Assembly: GCA_039654915.1 (NCBI GenBank) | Contig: CM077594.1 | Location: 108,390,893-108,454,892 of the forward strand | DNA: 64,000 nucleotides | Direction of reading: 5' to 3' | DNA from: Aquilaria yunnanensis | Taxonomy: Eukaryota; Streptophyta; Magnoliopsida; Malvales; Thymelaeaceae | In this document: one piece after another, positions 1-10,512 of the stretch | Layout: each line of letters starts with the position of its first letter | Position numbering within the stretch: position 1 is the first letter of the stretch | Program-made: the position numbers and the translations under genes | Notes under the pieces: generated by a model | The model's input: only the letters and a program-made list of their open reading frames with translations | Database searches by the model: none | What the model was told of the DNA's origin: nothing

Positions 1-2958
1 TAAAACTTAGTTGAGATTTAACTGCAATATGGTGATGAAAAATATTTATCAAAATTGTACATTAATCAAGATCATACACTTTAAAATGTTGTTTTGGTAA
101 TAACTATTTTTTATGTATTGTTTGTTATGTTGCTGAAGGCAAAAAATTGAAAATTAGTCATTTTAAATGAATATTAATCAAGTGATTATTAAGTGACATT
201 GGAACATCTATTTTAAATTTTGTTGAGGTGACACACTTTTTAATCTTATTTGAGCTTCACAACCACAGAAGTATAACTGATCTCTATTATATTGTTTCAT
301 TTAACATCATATTGGAATAACCCAACACCAGTTTTTGATGGATTATGGTTTATAGGCAAATTAAGCTAGTTTGGGAAAAAAAATCATTAATTTCAGTCAT
401 ATTCACTGGACCACAAGTTTTCACCTTACTTGACATTGTAGTTAAAATGACTATAATTTAAAAAACGGCACTAAAAGCTGAATCCTTTGATATATGTTTT
501 AGCCAAAACAAAAATCAGATATCGAATTGTATAGGCTGAAAAACTGAATTGATTTGATCATTTTGGTTTGAGCAAATATGATTAAACTGATGAATTAACC
601 CGAATCTGAACCAAAATCCAAATAATCTGATCCAAAATTACCTAGAGATTAAAATCAACCCTAATTGATGTTGGCCCAAACCCAAATAAACTAGACACAA
701 CCCAACCCAAACCTAAAATTTCACTCACCATAAATTAATCCAACCCAAATAGCTATACCCGTTATTTCAATAACCAATGTTGTTAAAACTAAATCGTTAA
801 TCCAAACATTAGATTGCTTGGTTTGTGATTCAACTGGTTAAATCATCAGGGTCAAAGCTTTTCCACGATACTATTGATTTATGCCTAAGGATTAGAGAGG
901 GACTTAGTGTTTGCTTTAAAATGGGAGGAGACAAAATTATAAGTGTATAGAATACAAGGATTGGCTTCGGAATTTTTTTGACAAACATCCCAACATAGTG
1001 CTAAATACTGCAGTGTACTGTGGGTACGCGATACATAGTATAAATATTTTCACATTTTATCATTTTACCGTGCAGTATATTACGATATTTCGTCTACTGC
1101 ACATTTTTTGTATGTATTTTGTCAAAAAATCACAGTATACTGCAAATACCGCATGGTAAGTACCGCGGTATTTTATTTTTCACAGATATTTTTTTTCATT
1201 TTATATTAAAATATCATAAATATATAAAACATTTAAATATAAATAATACACATATCATAAAATAAACATATACTTTTATTTTTTTTGTTACTTTTCTTAA
1301 TTAATATAAAAATTTAATGGATGGTAGCAGCTTGAAGGTCCCAACATGAGTTCAACTGGTGATAGTAGCTTCATCATGTATGAATCACATAGATATCCAT
1401 AACAAATGCCATCATCGTTGACCGAAAGTTCATCATCATTGGCCTCAATCTTTTTTCATAATTTATTTAGTGACAATCATCACATTTTTCAGTTACAGGA
1501 TAATGTTAAACAATATCCCTCAATTGGATTTCTAGTGCATGATACTCCAACTGAATATTAGTTTCATTTATAAAATTTCTTGTCTCAAAACTAAAATTTC
1601 ATGATGTGGAATGAATATGTTGCTTTTGTATAACAAACTAGGAAAAAAACATCATACTTTAAGCCATCTAAGAACTTAATGTGGTATTAGAAAATGTATT
1701 GTTAGTATTAAAGTATTATTTTTTTCTCTTATATCAATAAATTAGTTTTTTTAGTATTATTTATTTTGCTCTATATATAACATTTTTTAATGTTTTTCAT
1801 ATTAAAAAATATCTTTTATCATATATATTTTATTTATATTTGACAAATTATGATGAGAAAAATTAAAATACATATAAATTGTGTAAGAATAAATTATTGA
1901 ACAAATTATATTATCTTAAAATAATATTCTAACATTTATTTTTTTACAAAAATGATAACAATATGTGGTACGGTATAACATACGGTGTACCTTAAAAATT
2001 TAGGGTGCAGTACACTTAGCGGTAATAGCATTTAACACATTGCATCCCAAAACCTAATTTTGAAGTTTCTCTCTTGTTATCCGTCGGTACTTTCTAATTT
2101 TTTTTTTGTTTGTAGATTGTTTGTTCTTTTTTCTTTTTATGGGATCCTTCTTTATTTCTCTAATCTAATCGAACCTGCACCAACTTTTTTTTTTTAGTTT
2201 TTTCAACTTGATTATTCTTCTTTTAATTTTAATTGGCTAATTGTTGAAGATTTTTATTGTTATTCCTTCATTGGCAAAAGAGGAAAATTACAACAATAGT
2301 TTTCATCATAGGTAGATCAGTCAATATAGTTTTTTGTTGGGGATATCTGCCACTATTGTCAATGGTCCAGCTGCATGATGGTTTAGAACATTTCTCATGA
2401 AACGACAATAGACGTGGCATGCATGCGTGTAAGAAATAGGATAAAAAATGTGAGAAAAACACATTGTGTTGCATAATTGTTATAAATGAAATGGTTTAGG
2501 GACTAGGGATGTAGTTTGACGCAAATCAAAGCCTCAACAACAAACTCATGATTCACCTTTTTTCTGGTCACCAGAGGTTGTTAGTTGTGAGGGCGTTACA
2601 ACCTAGGAGTTGTTGACCATGTTATTGTCATTCCCATTGGCCATTATCACCTAAGGCATTGTGAGCAACACAACAATTTGGAAGCACCATCCTCAAGCTA
2701 GGAGTTTCTGGCCATATTAGCCATTAAATAACACCGGTAACATGTAGGTTTGATTCCTTGGCCTTGGTTTGATCTTTTCCCTTCTTGAAATTGTTTCTAT
2801 TATCAAAAGAACCCATATTCTAAATAATTTGATTTAGTGTTTCAACTAACCACAAAGCCACTAGTTAATTTAAGGTTTAAATTTGACTTATAAAATAATG
2901 ATTGGTGCATGAGACTTTTGAGTTATTTAGAAGGAATCCTTTCTTCACAAATCCTAAC
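1..2958. other. Non-genic AT-rich DNA
   Basis: No open frame here looks like a gene. Around 1000-1180 and 1930-2030 there are short stretches rich in TGCAGTATACTG-like and GGTACGGTAT-like words. Similar words occur near 16.4-16.8 kb and 51.7-51.9 kb, so these are probably decayed copies of one small DNA transposon family. The rest is poly-T and AT-rich sequence. Confidence 0.5.
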
Positions 2959-3422
2959 AACCACTATAAAAAAAATGGGCATTTTCCAATGGCCAATGTG
3001 ATGAGCCATTGGAAAAAAGGGGGATGAATTTCCAAATGCTAAATTTTGAAGAAAGTATTTTCAACGGCTTGATAATTGAAAATTCTGGTGTTGGAAATTT
3101 CCAACATGACATCGTTGAAAATTCTTGCGTTGGAAAAGGGTGGTATTGAACCAAGGGTTAAAATTTTAGAAACTAAAGTAATAGTTTGAAACTATTTTGT
3201 TATGAATAATAATAATAGTAATAATAGTATATATATATATATATATATATGTCACACACACACACACATGATATATAAATAAAAGCCCTACCCATAAAAT
3301 TTGAAAATTTTAGAAAGTAAAGTAGTATTTTAAAAATATTTTATTATAAATAATAATAATAGTAGTAATTTATTTATATATATTTATATTTTTGTACTAT
3401 TTCTTATATATCATATTTATTT

Positions 3423-3425
<3 letters not shown>

Positions 3426-3466
<41 letters not shown>

Positions 3467-3524
3467 TATGTTTATATATTTGTATATTATATATATGCAT
3501 GTGTGTGTGTGTGTGTGTGTGTGT
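3426..3524. repeat. (CA)n and (GT)n microsatellites
   Basis: An (AC)n run at about 3426-3464 and a (GT)n run at 3501-3524 face each other across about 36 AT-rich bases. The two could pair as a hairpin. A short (AT)n/(CA)n tract also lies at about 3226-3267. All sit inside the CACTA element. Confidence 0.85.
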
Positions 3525-3703
3525 ATAACACCCCCATATCCCACATGGATGAATTGTGAAAAGATTTATGTGGATAAATAGGCTCTAGTTTCATAATATA
3601 AACACTCAGTACTTATTCTTTTCTAAAGGATAGCCCATGTAGTGTGGGTAGATATTTCGTTGACTGGTTTTGGACTTAGGTCGTTATAGATGGTATCAGA
3701 GCC
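3522..3703 (+). mobile_element. LTR end plus tRNA-Met primer binding site, retrotransposon remnant
   Basis: The sequence TGGTATCAGAGCC at 3691-3703 is the standard plant retrotransposon primer binding site complementary to initiator tRNA-Met. It follows, after a two-base spacer, an LTR-like segment of about 165 bp that starts ATAACACCCCCATATCC and ends near GGTCGTTATA. The small LTR size suggests a TRIM-type element. No second LTR, gag or pol was seen. The remnant lies inside the CACTA element. The exact left boundary is uncertain because it abuts the (GT)n tract. Confidence 0.55.
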
Positions 3704-4439
3704 GACCTGGGACCACGATGGTATAGCATGGTGGGTGTGAACATGCATCGTCTATCTGGGCTGATCTTGGATTTGAGAGACTACTTAACTAGGGGCTAAG
3801 TAGTCCAATTAGAAAGTCCGCCAAGTAATCCGATTAACCCCAACGATGACATTGGGTACAACCTCTACTCTCTCGTCCTTTGCTCTCTCCCCCTCTCCAC
3901 TTCACCCTCTGCTCTTTTACCTGCATCACTCCTCTTATCCTTTTTCACCCTCATCGCTCATCTCTCACCTGAATCTCGCCTCTCTCATCCAATTCGCCTT
4001 TATAGGCCATTCATCTCACTGTCATCGCTATGTTGGAACCTTCCTCTGCCTCATTGCGCTCCGCTTGCCGTTCATCGCCTGTGCTCAGCTTTTTCGCTCG
4101 CCAACCACTTGTGCTCCGCTTCTCTGATCGCCCTTCGTTGCTCCTCGTCCACCACCTTGGCTTCTCCCTTCACCATTCATCGCTGTCCACCTTGGCTCCT
4201 CACTTAGCCACGCTCTTCCATTCGCCACATTTGCAAATATAGGTCTTGAATTTTTTTTTTACTTTATGTTTTTAAATTTTGCGGATCTAGTTTTATATTG
4301 TGGTTTTGTTGTATTTTTTTGTTATATTTGTGCAGATCTATTTTTAGTGTGATTTTTCATAGTTTATGTGATTTTTGTGATTTTATTATTTTTTTAATTT
4401 TGTAAGTTTCTGGTCCTTCTGATTTTGAATTTTGTAAAT

Positions 4440-4442
<3 letters not shown>

Positions 4443-4491
<49 letters not shown>
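4443..4491. repeat. (TA)n microsatellite
   Basis: A continuous TA dinucleotide run of about 49 bp lies inside the CACTA element. Confidence 0.9.
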
Positions 4492-4493
<2 letters not shown>

Positions 4494-4855
4494 TATTAAA
4501 TATTTTTTTCATTTTGTAAAATATAAAATATAATTTAGTAATATATAATATATATATATATATAATTTTCTTATAAAGAGTTTCCAACGGCCTGACTGTT
4601 GGAAATTTCCATTGACTTGAGCCGTTGACATATTTTCCAATGGCTTAGGCTATTGCAACTTTCTAACGGCTCATTTTCCAACTGCTGGTCATTGGAAGTA
4701 CTAACGGCAAAAAATTGAGTCGTTAGAAATTTTTTTTCCAACGCATGATTTGCCAATACGATTGTTTCCAATGGCTTCGCACTGAGAAACTCAATTTTCC
4801 AACACGAAGTTGTTAGAAAAGACCATTGGAAAATGCCCACTTTTAAGTAGTGAAC

Positions 4856-6990
4856 CCACAACCTCCAACAGCATTTTTGTTATTAGAATTTTTATCTAAA
4901 AACTCAATCAAAGGTTAATAGGATTTTGGAGAATTGGTGAATGAGGTAGTTTTTGTGCTACTTCCTACGTTCAGCATTGTTTGCTTCATTTCGCTTTTGC
5001 ACACAAACTAAGAATTGATACTGTTTTCCCTTTTCTTTCATTATTGCCCTTTTTTTGCTTGTCTTGCCATGCCCGACCTCAACCCCATCTTTACTGCCTC
5101 CTCAACCTTCTTGCCTGAGCACTATGACCCAAATCGCCTCCTTAACTTCCCCACTTCAACCTAAATTGATATATTTTCCCTCAACCCAAACCTTACCATG
5201 GCCAACCTTAGCCTTGACTTGGGTTACTTGTCAATCTTGACTTCCTTGATTGACCACCGTGAAACAAATTGCCCTGGCCTCAACCTTGATCTCGACCATT
5301 ATGTCCACCTCAACCTTGCCTCAACCACCTTCAGGGTTCTCATTGATATGGTCATCTCCTTGTTCGAATCAGGCAGCTAGTATTTTTTTTTTTCAAAGTG
5401 AAAGTAGAAGAGGGCAAAATTGTCATTATGTATAATAAAACTTACAAGAAATGAAAATAGTACAAAGAATTTGGGATGACCCAAAAAATTATATTATGCA
5501 AAGTATATAGGACACATGGAGTATTTTTTTAGTTTAGGAACTAATGTGTATTAGATGATATAATTTAGGGATGAGTTGTGTATTCCACCTTTAAATCAAC
5601 CATGCAATCACCATATATAACAGAATATTCCACAAAGAAATAAAATATTTTTTCTGTTAGTCATTAAAGTGACTTGTTTATCTTGCATTGGAAACATTAG
5701 TAGCAGATTTTCACTCAAACGAGAACATTGATGATGGATTTAACTGCAAAAAACTATAATGAGCAATCTCCACTACAACAAATACTATAATGAGTTATTT
5801 GCCCTTTTCACCTTGTTTCATTTTTAAGCTATGTAGCCTAATTTCAAGATTTCTCTTAAATTTTAAGGCATTGCTTTTGGATAATTAAAAAATAGAATAG
5901 CAACATTCAGAAGAAGACTGAAGTTTTCATAAAATTGCGCTTTAAATGTTTCATTTTCAAATAGTTTTAAGTGATTCTAATTAGTTTTGACGGGTTCTTG
6001 ATTGTATATTGTTTGAGTTGAAACCTGGGTTGGATAAGACTATAATTTTGACAACATTGATGATAACTCAATTAAATAAAACTTGAATAATCTAATCAAA
6101 ATCTGACCTGATCTATCCAATCCATATTCCTTATATCTATGCCTTCGTTTATGGAGTTAAGAAATACAAATCCAGTACCAACAAATTAATGAAAAGTTTC
6201 AGTACTTTAATTCTTAAATGAAAAATGCTAAAAGCATAATTAATGTATTCATTCTTTTAATTTAATAATCAATTAGGGAGTTGGCCGGTTGAATTTGCCA
6301 CGTACCAGTCGGAGTCATAGGGCCCTTGAATGAGTAACTGATAATTGCCTGGCCGTGTATCGACAAGGATATGAATACCAATTAAACAACCGGTCCTGGA
6401 CAGATATTTGGGTCCACGGGATCGTTGAGATCAATTTGGTCTTTGCGACTACTCTAATTAATAATGAAATGCCTTGAAAAGCCTCCGGATCATGGTCCTC
6501 CAACTATTCTATATGAACTTGTTGTCTGTTGATGTCCTATTAATGTAGAACTTAAAAGTTAGTAACAATTATATTTCTAAATTTCGTTCTACTCAATTGT
6601 TTTAGTGCGTCTTGTCTCATACTACCACATTAAAGTGATATCGATTTTTTTTTTTTGAAATAAGGGCTGTTGAAATTTTAAAATATTTTCATGTCTCATA
6701 TTATATAGAATGCTAACAAAATCTTGAATTTAAAAATTAAAAAAAAATTATACTGATACCGAGTGTCCATGCAGTCTGCACCCATTTGCTTATTGCTAAC
6801 GACCTCAAGTTGGATGTGTCTTATTTGTAAACAAGTCGATCAAATATTGTTCTCAGAATCATTTCCTTACATTTCCTTAAATCACAAAAGTTCTTCACAA
6901 TAACTGATTATTTGGGGTTTTTTTTTTGTTAAAGCTGAAACCGAATTACATAAATAACTAGTTTTATAACACATCTAACGGATGGGATAT

Positions 6991-7057
<67 letters not shown>

Positions 7058-7241
7058 TTTAATTAGATGTATATATAAGATCTTAATGAAAAAATATGAA
7101 GAAAAAAAAAAAAAGAAAACGTAAAATATAACTCCATGTGGGAAAGTTTGAGAGTCATACAAGGCTCATTAGGTCACCTCTTAATAATTGTTCCAATGAT
7201 AACATCAACTTTGGTGTGAAGGTTTTGAGTAACCTTAATTT
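4856..7241. other. Non-genic DNA
   Basis: No recognisable gene. The stretch 5050-5380 is cytosine-rich with repeated CCTCAACCTTG-like words, giving short low-complexity Leu/Pro/Ser frames in all three plus-strand phases. The stretch 6266-6500 has a more balanced base composition than its surroundings but no frame I recognise. The rest is AT-rich. Confidence 0.45.
6996..7054. repeat. (AT)n microsatellite
   Basis: A continuous AT dinucleotide run of about 59 bp. Confidence 0.9.
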
Positions 7242-7246
7242 TCATG

Positions 7247-10200
7247 TGTGGCAACATGGAGGTTTTTTAGAGTCGCCACCAATCGGTTTTTACATAGGTC
7301 GATTGGACACCTAAAAATGGTCTACGATAGTTCGAGAGTTCGGGAGTACAGTTATGCTAAAATAACTCTATTCTAATGCCCAAAATTGGTACCTTAATTG
7401 ATTTTAATTTTGTTTTGCTTGCTTTTAAATAATTTCAGTTAATTTTCAAACCAGAAATTTTAACTGAATCATCAAGATATGGATTTTTAAATTAATATGG
7501 ACTTCTAAATCTTGGTAATTAATTTATATAATTTTTTATATAATAAATTTGATATTTCTAAACCATAGATTCTATCGAATCACCTGAATATGATATTTAA
7601 TAAAAATTTAGTTTTTATTTATTATTAAATATTTTAATTAATTATTAATCCTTATCATAAATTCTGTCGAATTATTCAAATATAGATTTTTTATCTTGGT
7701 ACTTGATCTTTATTCATTTTTATTATAAATTTGATATTTTTCAAACCATGAATCCTATCGAATCACCCGGATATGGAATTTAATGAACTTTAATTTTTAA
7801 TTTATTATTGATTATTTAATTAATTATCAATTCATATTATAAATTTTTACCAAATTATCCGAACATGAATTTTTAATAGTTTTAATATTATTTTCCTTTT
7901 TTATTATTATTATTTTTAAATTTTTATTTTTTCTTTAAAAGTAATTATCTAATCCATAGATCAAAAAAATACTTATTCAAAACCATTGATTTTTTATTAG
8001 ATCATCTGGTTACGATTTTTTTTTAAAAAAAAATTTTAAAATTTATTTTAATAAATGGAATAAAAGGTTAAATTTTGTTATTTAAAGGAAATAAAAAGGA
8101 TAAGTATCTTAATATTCCAAATAATGTTGAAGATGACGGAAAAATAAACGATGGGGGGGCTTGGTTGTAATAGAAATAATAATAAAAAAATAAAAAAATA
8201 AGGAAGTAAGATGGGCTCTTGGCCAGTCATAAAAAAAAATGGTAAATAAACAAAATAAGTAAGGTTAATCACCACATAAAGAAAAATAAATTGCAGAAAA
8301 GTAAATAAAAAAAGGTAAATAAATAAAGTGGGGCGCTTAACCATCCACGTAAAAAATAAAGTGCAGAAAATTAAAAAAATAAAAAAATAAATAAAGTACA
8401 GAAAATAAATAAATAAAGTGCAGAAAAATAAATAAATAAATAAAGTTGGGTGCTTGGCCGTCCACGTAAAAATAAAGTGCAGAAAAATAAAGAAATAAAT
8501 AAATAAAATGCATAAAAGTAAGTAAATAAATAAAGAAAGGTGCTTGGCCATCCACTTAAAAAAATAAAGTGTATAAAGTAAACAAATGAAGAAAAGTAAA
8601 TAAATAAAGAAAGTGGGGCGCTTAGCCATCCACGTAAAAAAATAAAGCGCACAAAGTAAATAAATGAAGAAAAGTAAATAAATAAATAAAGTTGAGAGCT
8701 TAGCCATCCACGTAAAAAAATAAAGTGCATAAAGTAAATAAATGAAGAAAAGTAAATAAATAAAGAAAGTAGGGCGCTTAGCCATCCACGTAAAAAAATA
8801 AAGTGCATAAAGTAAATAAATGAAGAAAAGTAAAGAAATAAATAAAGTAGGGCGTTTAGCCATCCACGTAAAAAAATAAAGTGCATAAAGTAAATAAATG
8901 GAGAAAAGTAAATAAATAAAGAAAGTGGGGCGCTTAGCCATCTACGTAAAAAAAATAAAGTGCATAAAGTAAATAAATAAAGAAAAGTAAATAAATAAAG
9001 AAAGTGGGGCGTGCCATCAACGTAAAAAAATAAAGTGCATAAACTAAATAAATGAAGAAAAGTAAATAAATAAATAAAGTGAGGCGTTTAGCCATCCACG
9101 TAAAAAAAATAAAGTACATAAAGTAAATAAATGAAGAAAAGTAAATAAATAAAGAAAGTAGGGCACTTGACCGTCTATGTAAAAAAATAAAGTACAGAAA
9201 AATAAAAAAAATAAAGAAATGAAGTGGGGCGATTAACCATCCACATAAAAAAAAGTGCAGAAAGTAAATAAAAGAAAATAAAATGATAATAAATAAAATG
9301 AATAAATAAAAAAATTAATAAGGTGAGGTGTTTAGCCATCCACATAAAAGTAGGAGGTATAACCTTCCATAAAAAAAATAACAAGAAAGAAGAAAAAGAA
9401 AAGAAGGAAAAAAAAATTGTTGTTAATAATTAGTTCTGCAAAGAAAAAGAAATTAGTGACCTATATGGATGAAATAATAAAGATCAAGGATTAAAGAAGA
9501 GTTTTACCAAAAAAAGATTTAATTTTTTATTCTGGCGTGTCGGTCACGTTTTTGGCCGAAACAGTTTTTTTCGATTTTATCCTTTCCGGCGACGATGGGG
9601 GAATCGGCAGCTGGGCTTGGCGGCGGGGGCTAAGGCTGCTCCAAGGACGAGGAGGACGGTGAGGACGACGGCGCCGGCGACGGGGAGGAGGAAGAAAGGA
9701 GGACGGCGACGGCGGGAGGTCGCGACGGAGAAGAAAAAAAAGGACGGCGGGCTGGCGGCACGGCGGGGGAGGTGACGCGACCGAGGCGGGAGTGGCGCGT
9801 CGGACGACGAGGGATGGGGGTAGTGACGGCGTGACGAGAAACAAAAAAAAGAGACGGAAAATCGAGTTGTCCGGCAGCAGGGAACAGGGGTAGAAGTTAA
9901 GGTTTTATCTGGGCAAGAGAGGAGTGACCAGGGACTAAATCTACATTTTTTCCTTTTTTAATCTGGAAGCTAAAATCTTGCCAATCTTGTGTATTTATTT
10001 CCATTTTTGGACCCATATTTATAGTTTAGGAGCATTAGATTCATTTTATTTTAAAAAAAATTCTGAATTTATTTAAAAACAGATTTAAAACATAATTTGG
10101 GAAAAATAACAGTTTTAGTTCTTCATCTTTCATTGACTACTGGTCTGGTCCCAGATTTTTCACGAAATTACTGATTGGCCCAAATTTGTCTGTTCTGTCA

Positions 10201-10507
10201 ATTTGGCCCAAAACCATGCGAATAATTACCAGATTTCCCTGGAACTTCCAGATTTCATCATATTTTTCCCAAACTTCTCAATTTTGTCAATTCTTTAAAA
10301 AAAATTCATCCTTTTTATATTTTACATATATATATATATATATATATATTATTTTTCAAATAATCTTACGAAACAAGAAAATTCCCCCTAAACTAATTAA
10401 TTTAATTAATTTTTTTTAATTTTTAATTTTTTAATTTATTTTAATTAATTAATTATTTTTTTATTTTTTATTTTTTTTTAATAGCCGAACGAAATTGGGT
10501 GTCAACA
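7247..10507. mobile_element. Putative long solo LTR
   Basis: The left end begins TGTGGCAACATGGAGG and the right end finishes TTGGGTGTCAACA, giving the TG...CA ends of an LTR. An exact 5-bp target duplication, TCATG, flanks it (7242-7246 and 10508-10512). No primer binding site, polypurine tract, gag or pol was found inside, so a solo LTR of about 3.26 kb is the simplest reading. From left to right it holds degenerate repeats around CCTATCGAATCACC (about 7449-8010), a 78-bp minisatellite (8338-9350), a purine-rich GGCGACGG-type stretch (9530-9850), and AT-rich sequence with a short (AT)n at 10326-10350. The orientation is unknown. Confidence 0.6.
8338..9350. repeat. 78-bp minisatellite, about 13 units
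   Basis: Units are anchored on the phrase GGGCGCTTAGCCATCCACG followed by AAATAAAGTGCATAAAGT-like AT-rich sequence. Anchors occur at about 8338, 8455, 8546, 8624, 8701, 8779, 8859, 8935, 9012, 9091, 9168, 9235 and 9332. The spacing is mostly 76-80 bp, so units of 78 bp keep one reading frame. As a result the minus strand holds a 287-codon frame (8078-8941) made of repeated 26-residue units starting MAKRPTFFIYLL. It looks like a by-product of the repeat, not a gene. Confidence 0.85.
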
Positions 10508-10512
10508 TCATG

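Larger units (their letters stand above)
2962..4852. mobile_element. Non-autonomous CACTA (En/Spm) element
   Basis: The left end reads CACTATAAAAAAAATGGG followed by CATTTTCCAATGG. The right end, read on the minus strand, is CACTACTTAAAAGTGGG followed by the same CATTTTCCAATGG. Both ends carry the diagnostic CACTA. A 3-bp target duplication, AAC, flanks it (2959-2961 and 4853-4855). Inside both ends (2990-3140 and 4580-4830) there are many short TTCCAATGG/TTCCAACGG motifs in both orientations, as expected of subterminal transposase-binding repeats. At 1.9 kb with no transposase it is non-autonomous. It contains microsatellites, an LTR fragment and a serine/proline-rich low-complexity stretch (3846-4240). 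Confidence 0.85.

Noticed and set aside
3846..4242. Overlapping Ser/Pro/Leu-rich frames on the plus strand
   Set aside because: Two phases are open at once over pyrimidine-rich sequence inside the CACTA element, typical of low complexity.
4357..4587. 76-codon frame with a long Tyr-Ile run
   Set aside because: Direct translation of the (TA)n microsatellite.
8078..8941. 287-codon minus-strand open frame as a membrane protein gene
   Set aside because: It consists entirely of an AT-rich 78-bp minisatellite and its decayed edges inside a putative LTR. Neighbouring units break the frame.
8338..9350. CRISPR-like array
   Set aside because: Units are adjacent with no unique spacers, and the DNA is from a plant nucleus.
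9527..9844. Pro/Arg-rich 105-codon frame on the minus strand
   Set aside because: Low-complexity purine-rich GGCGACGG-type DNA inside the LTR, with no domain.
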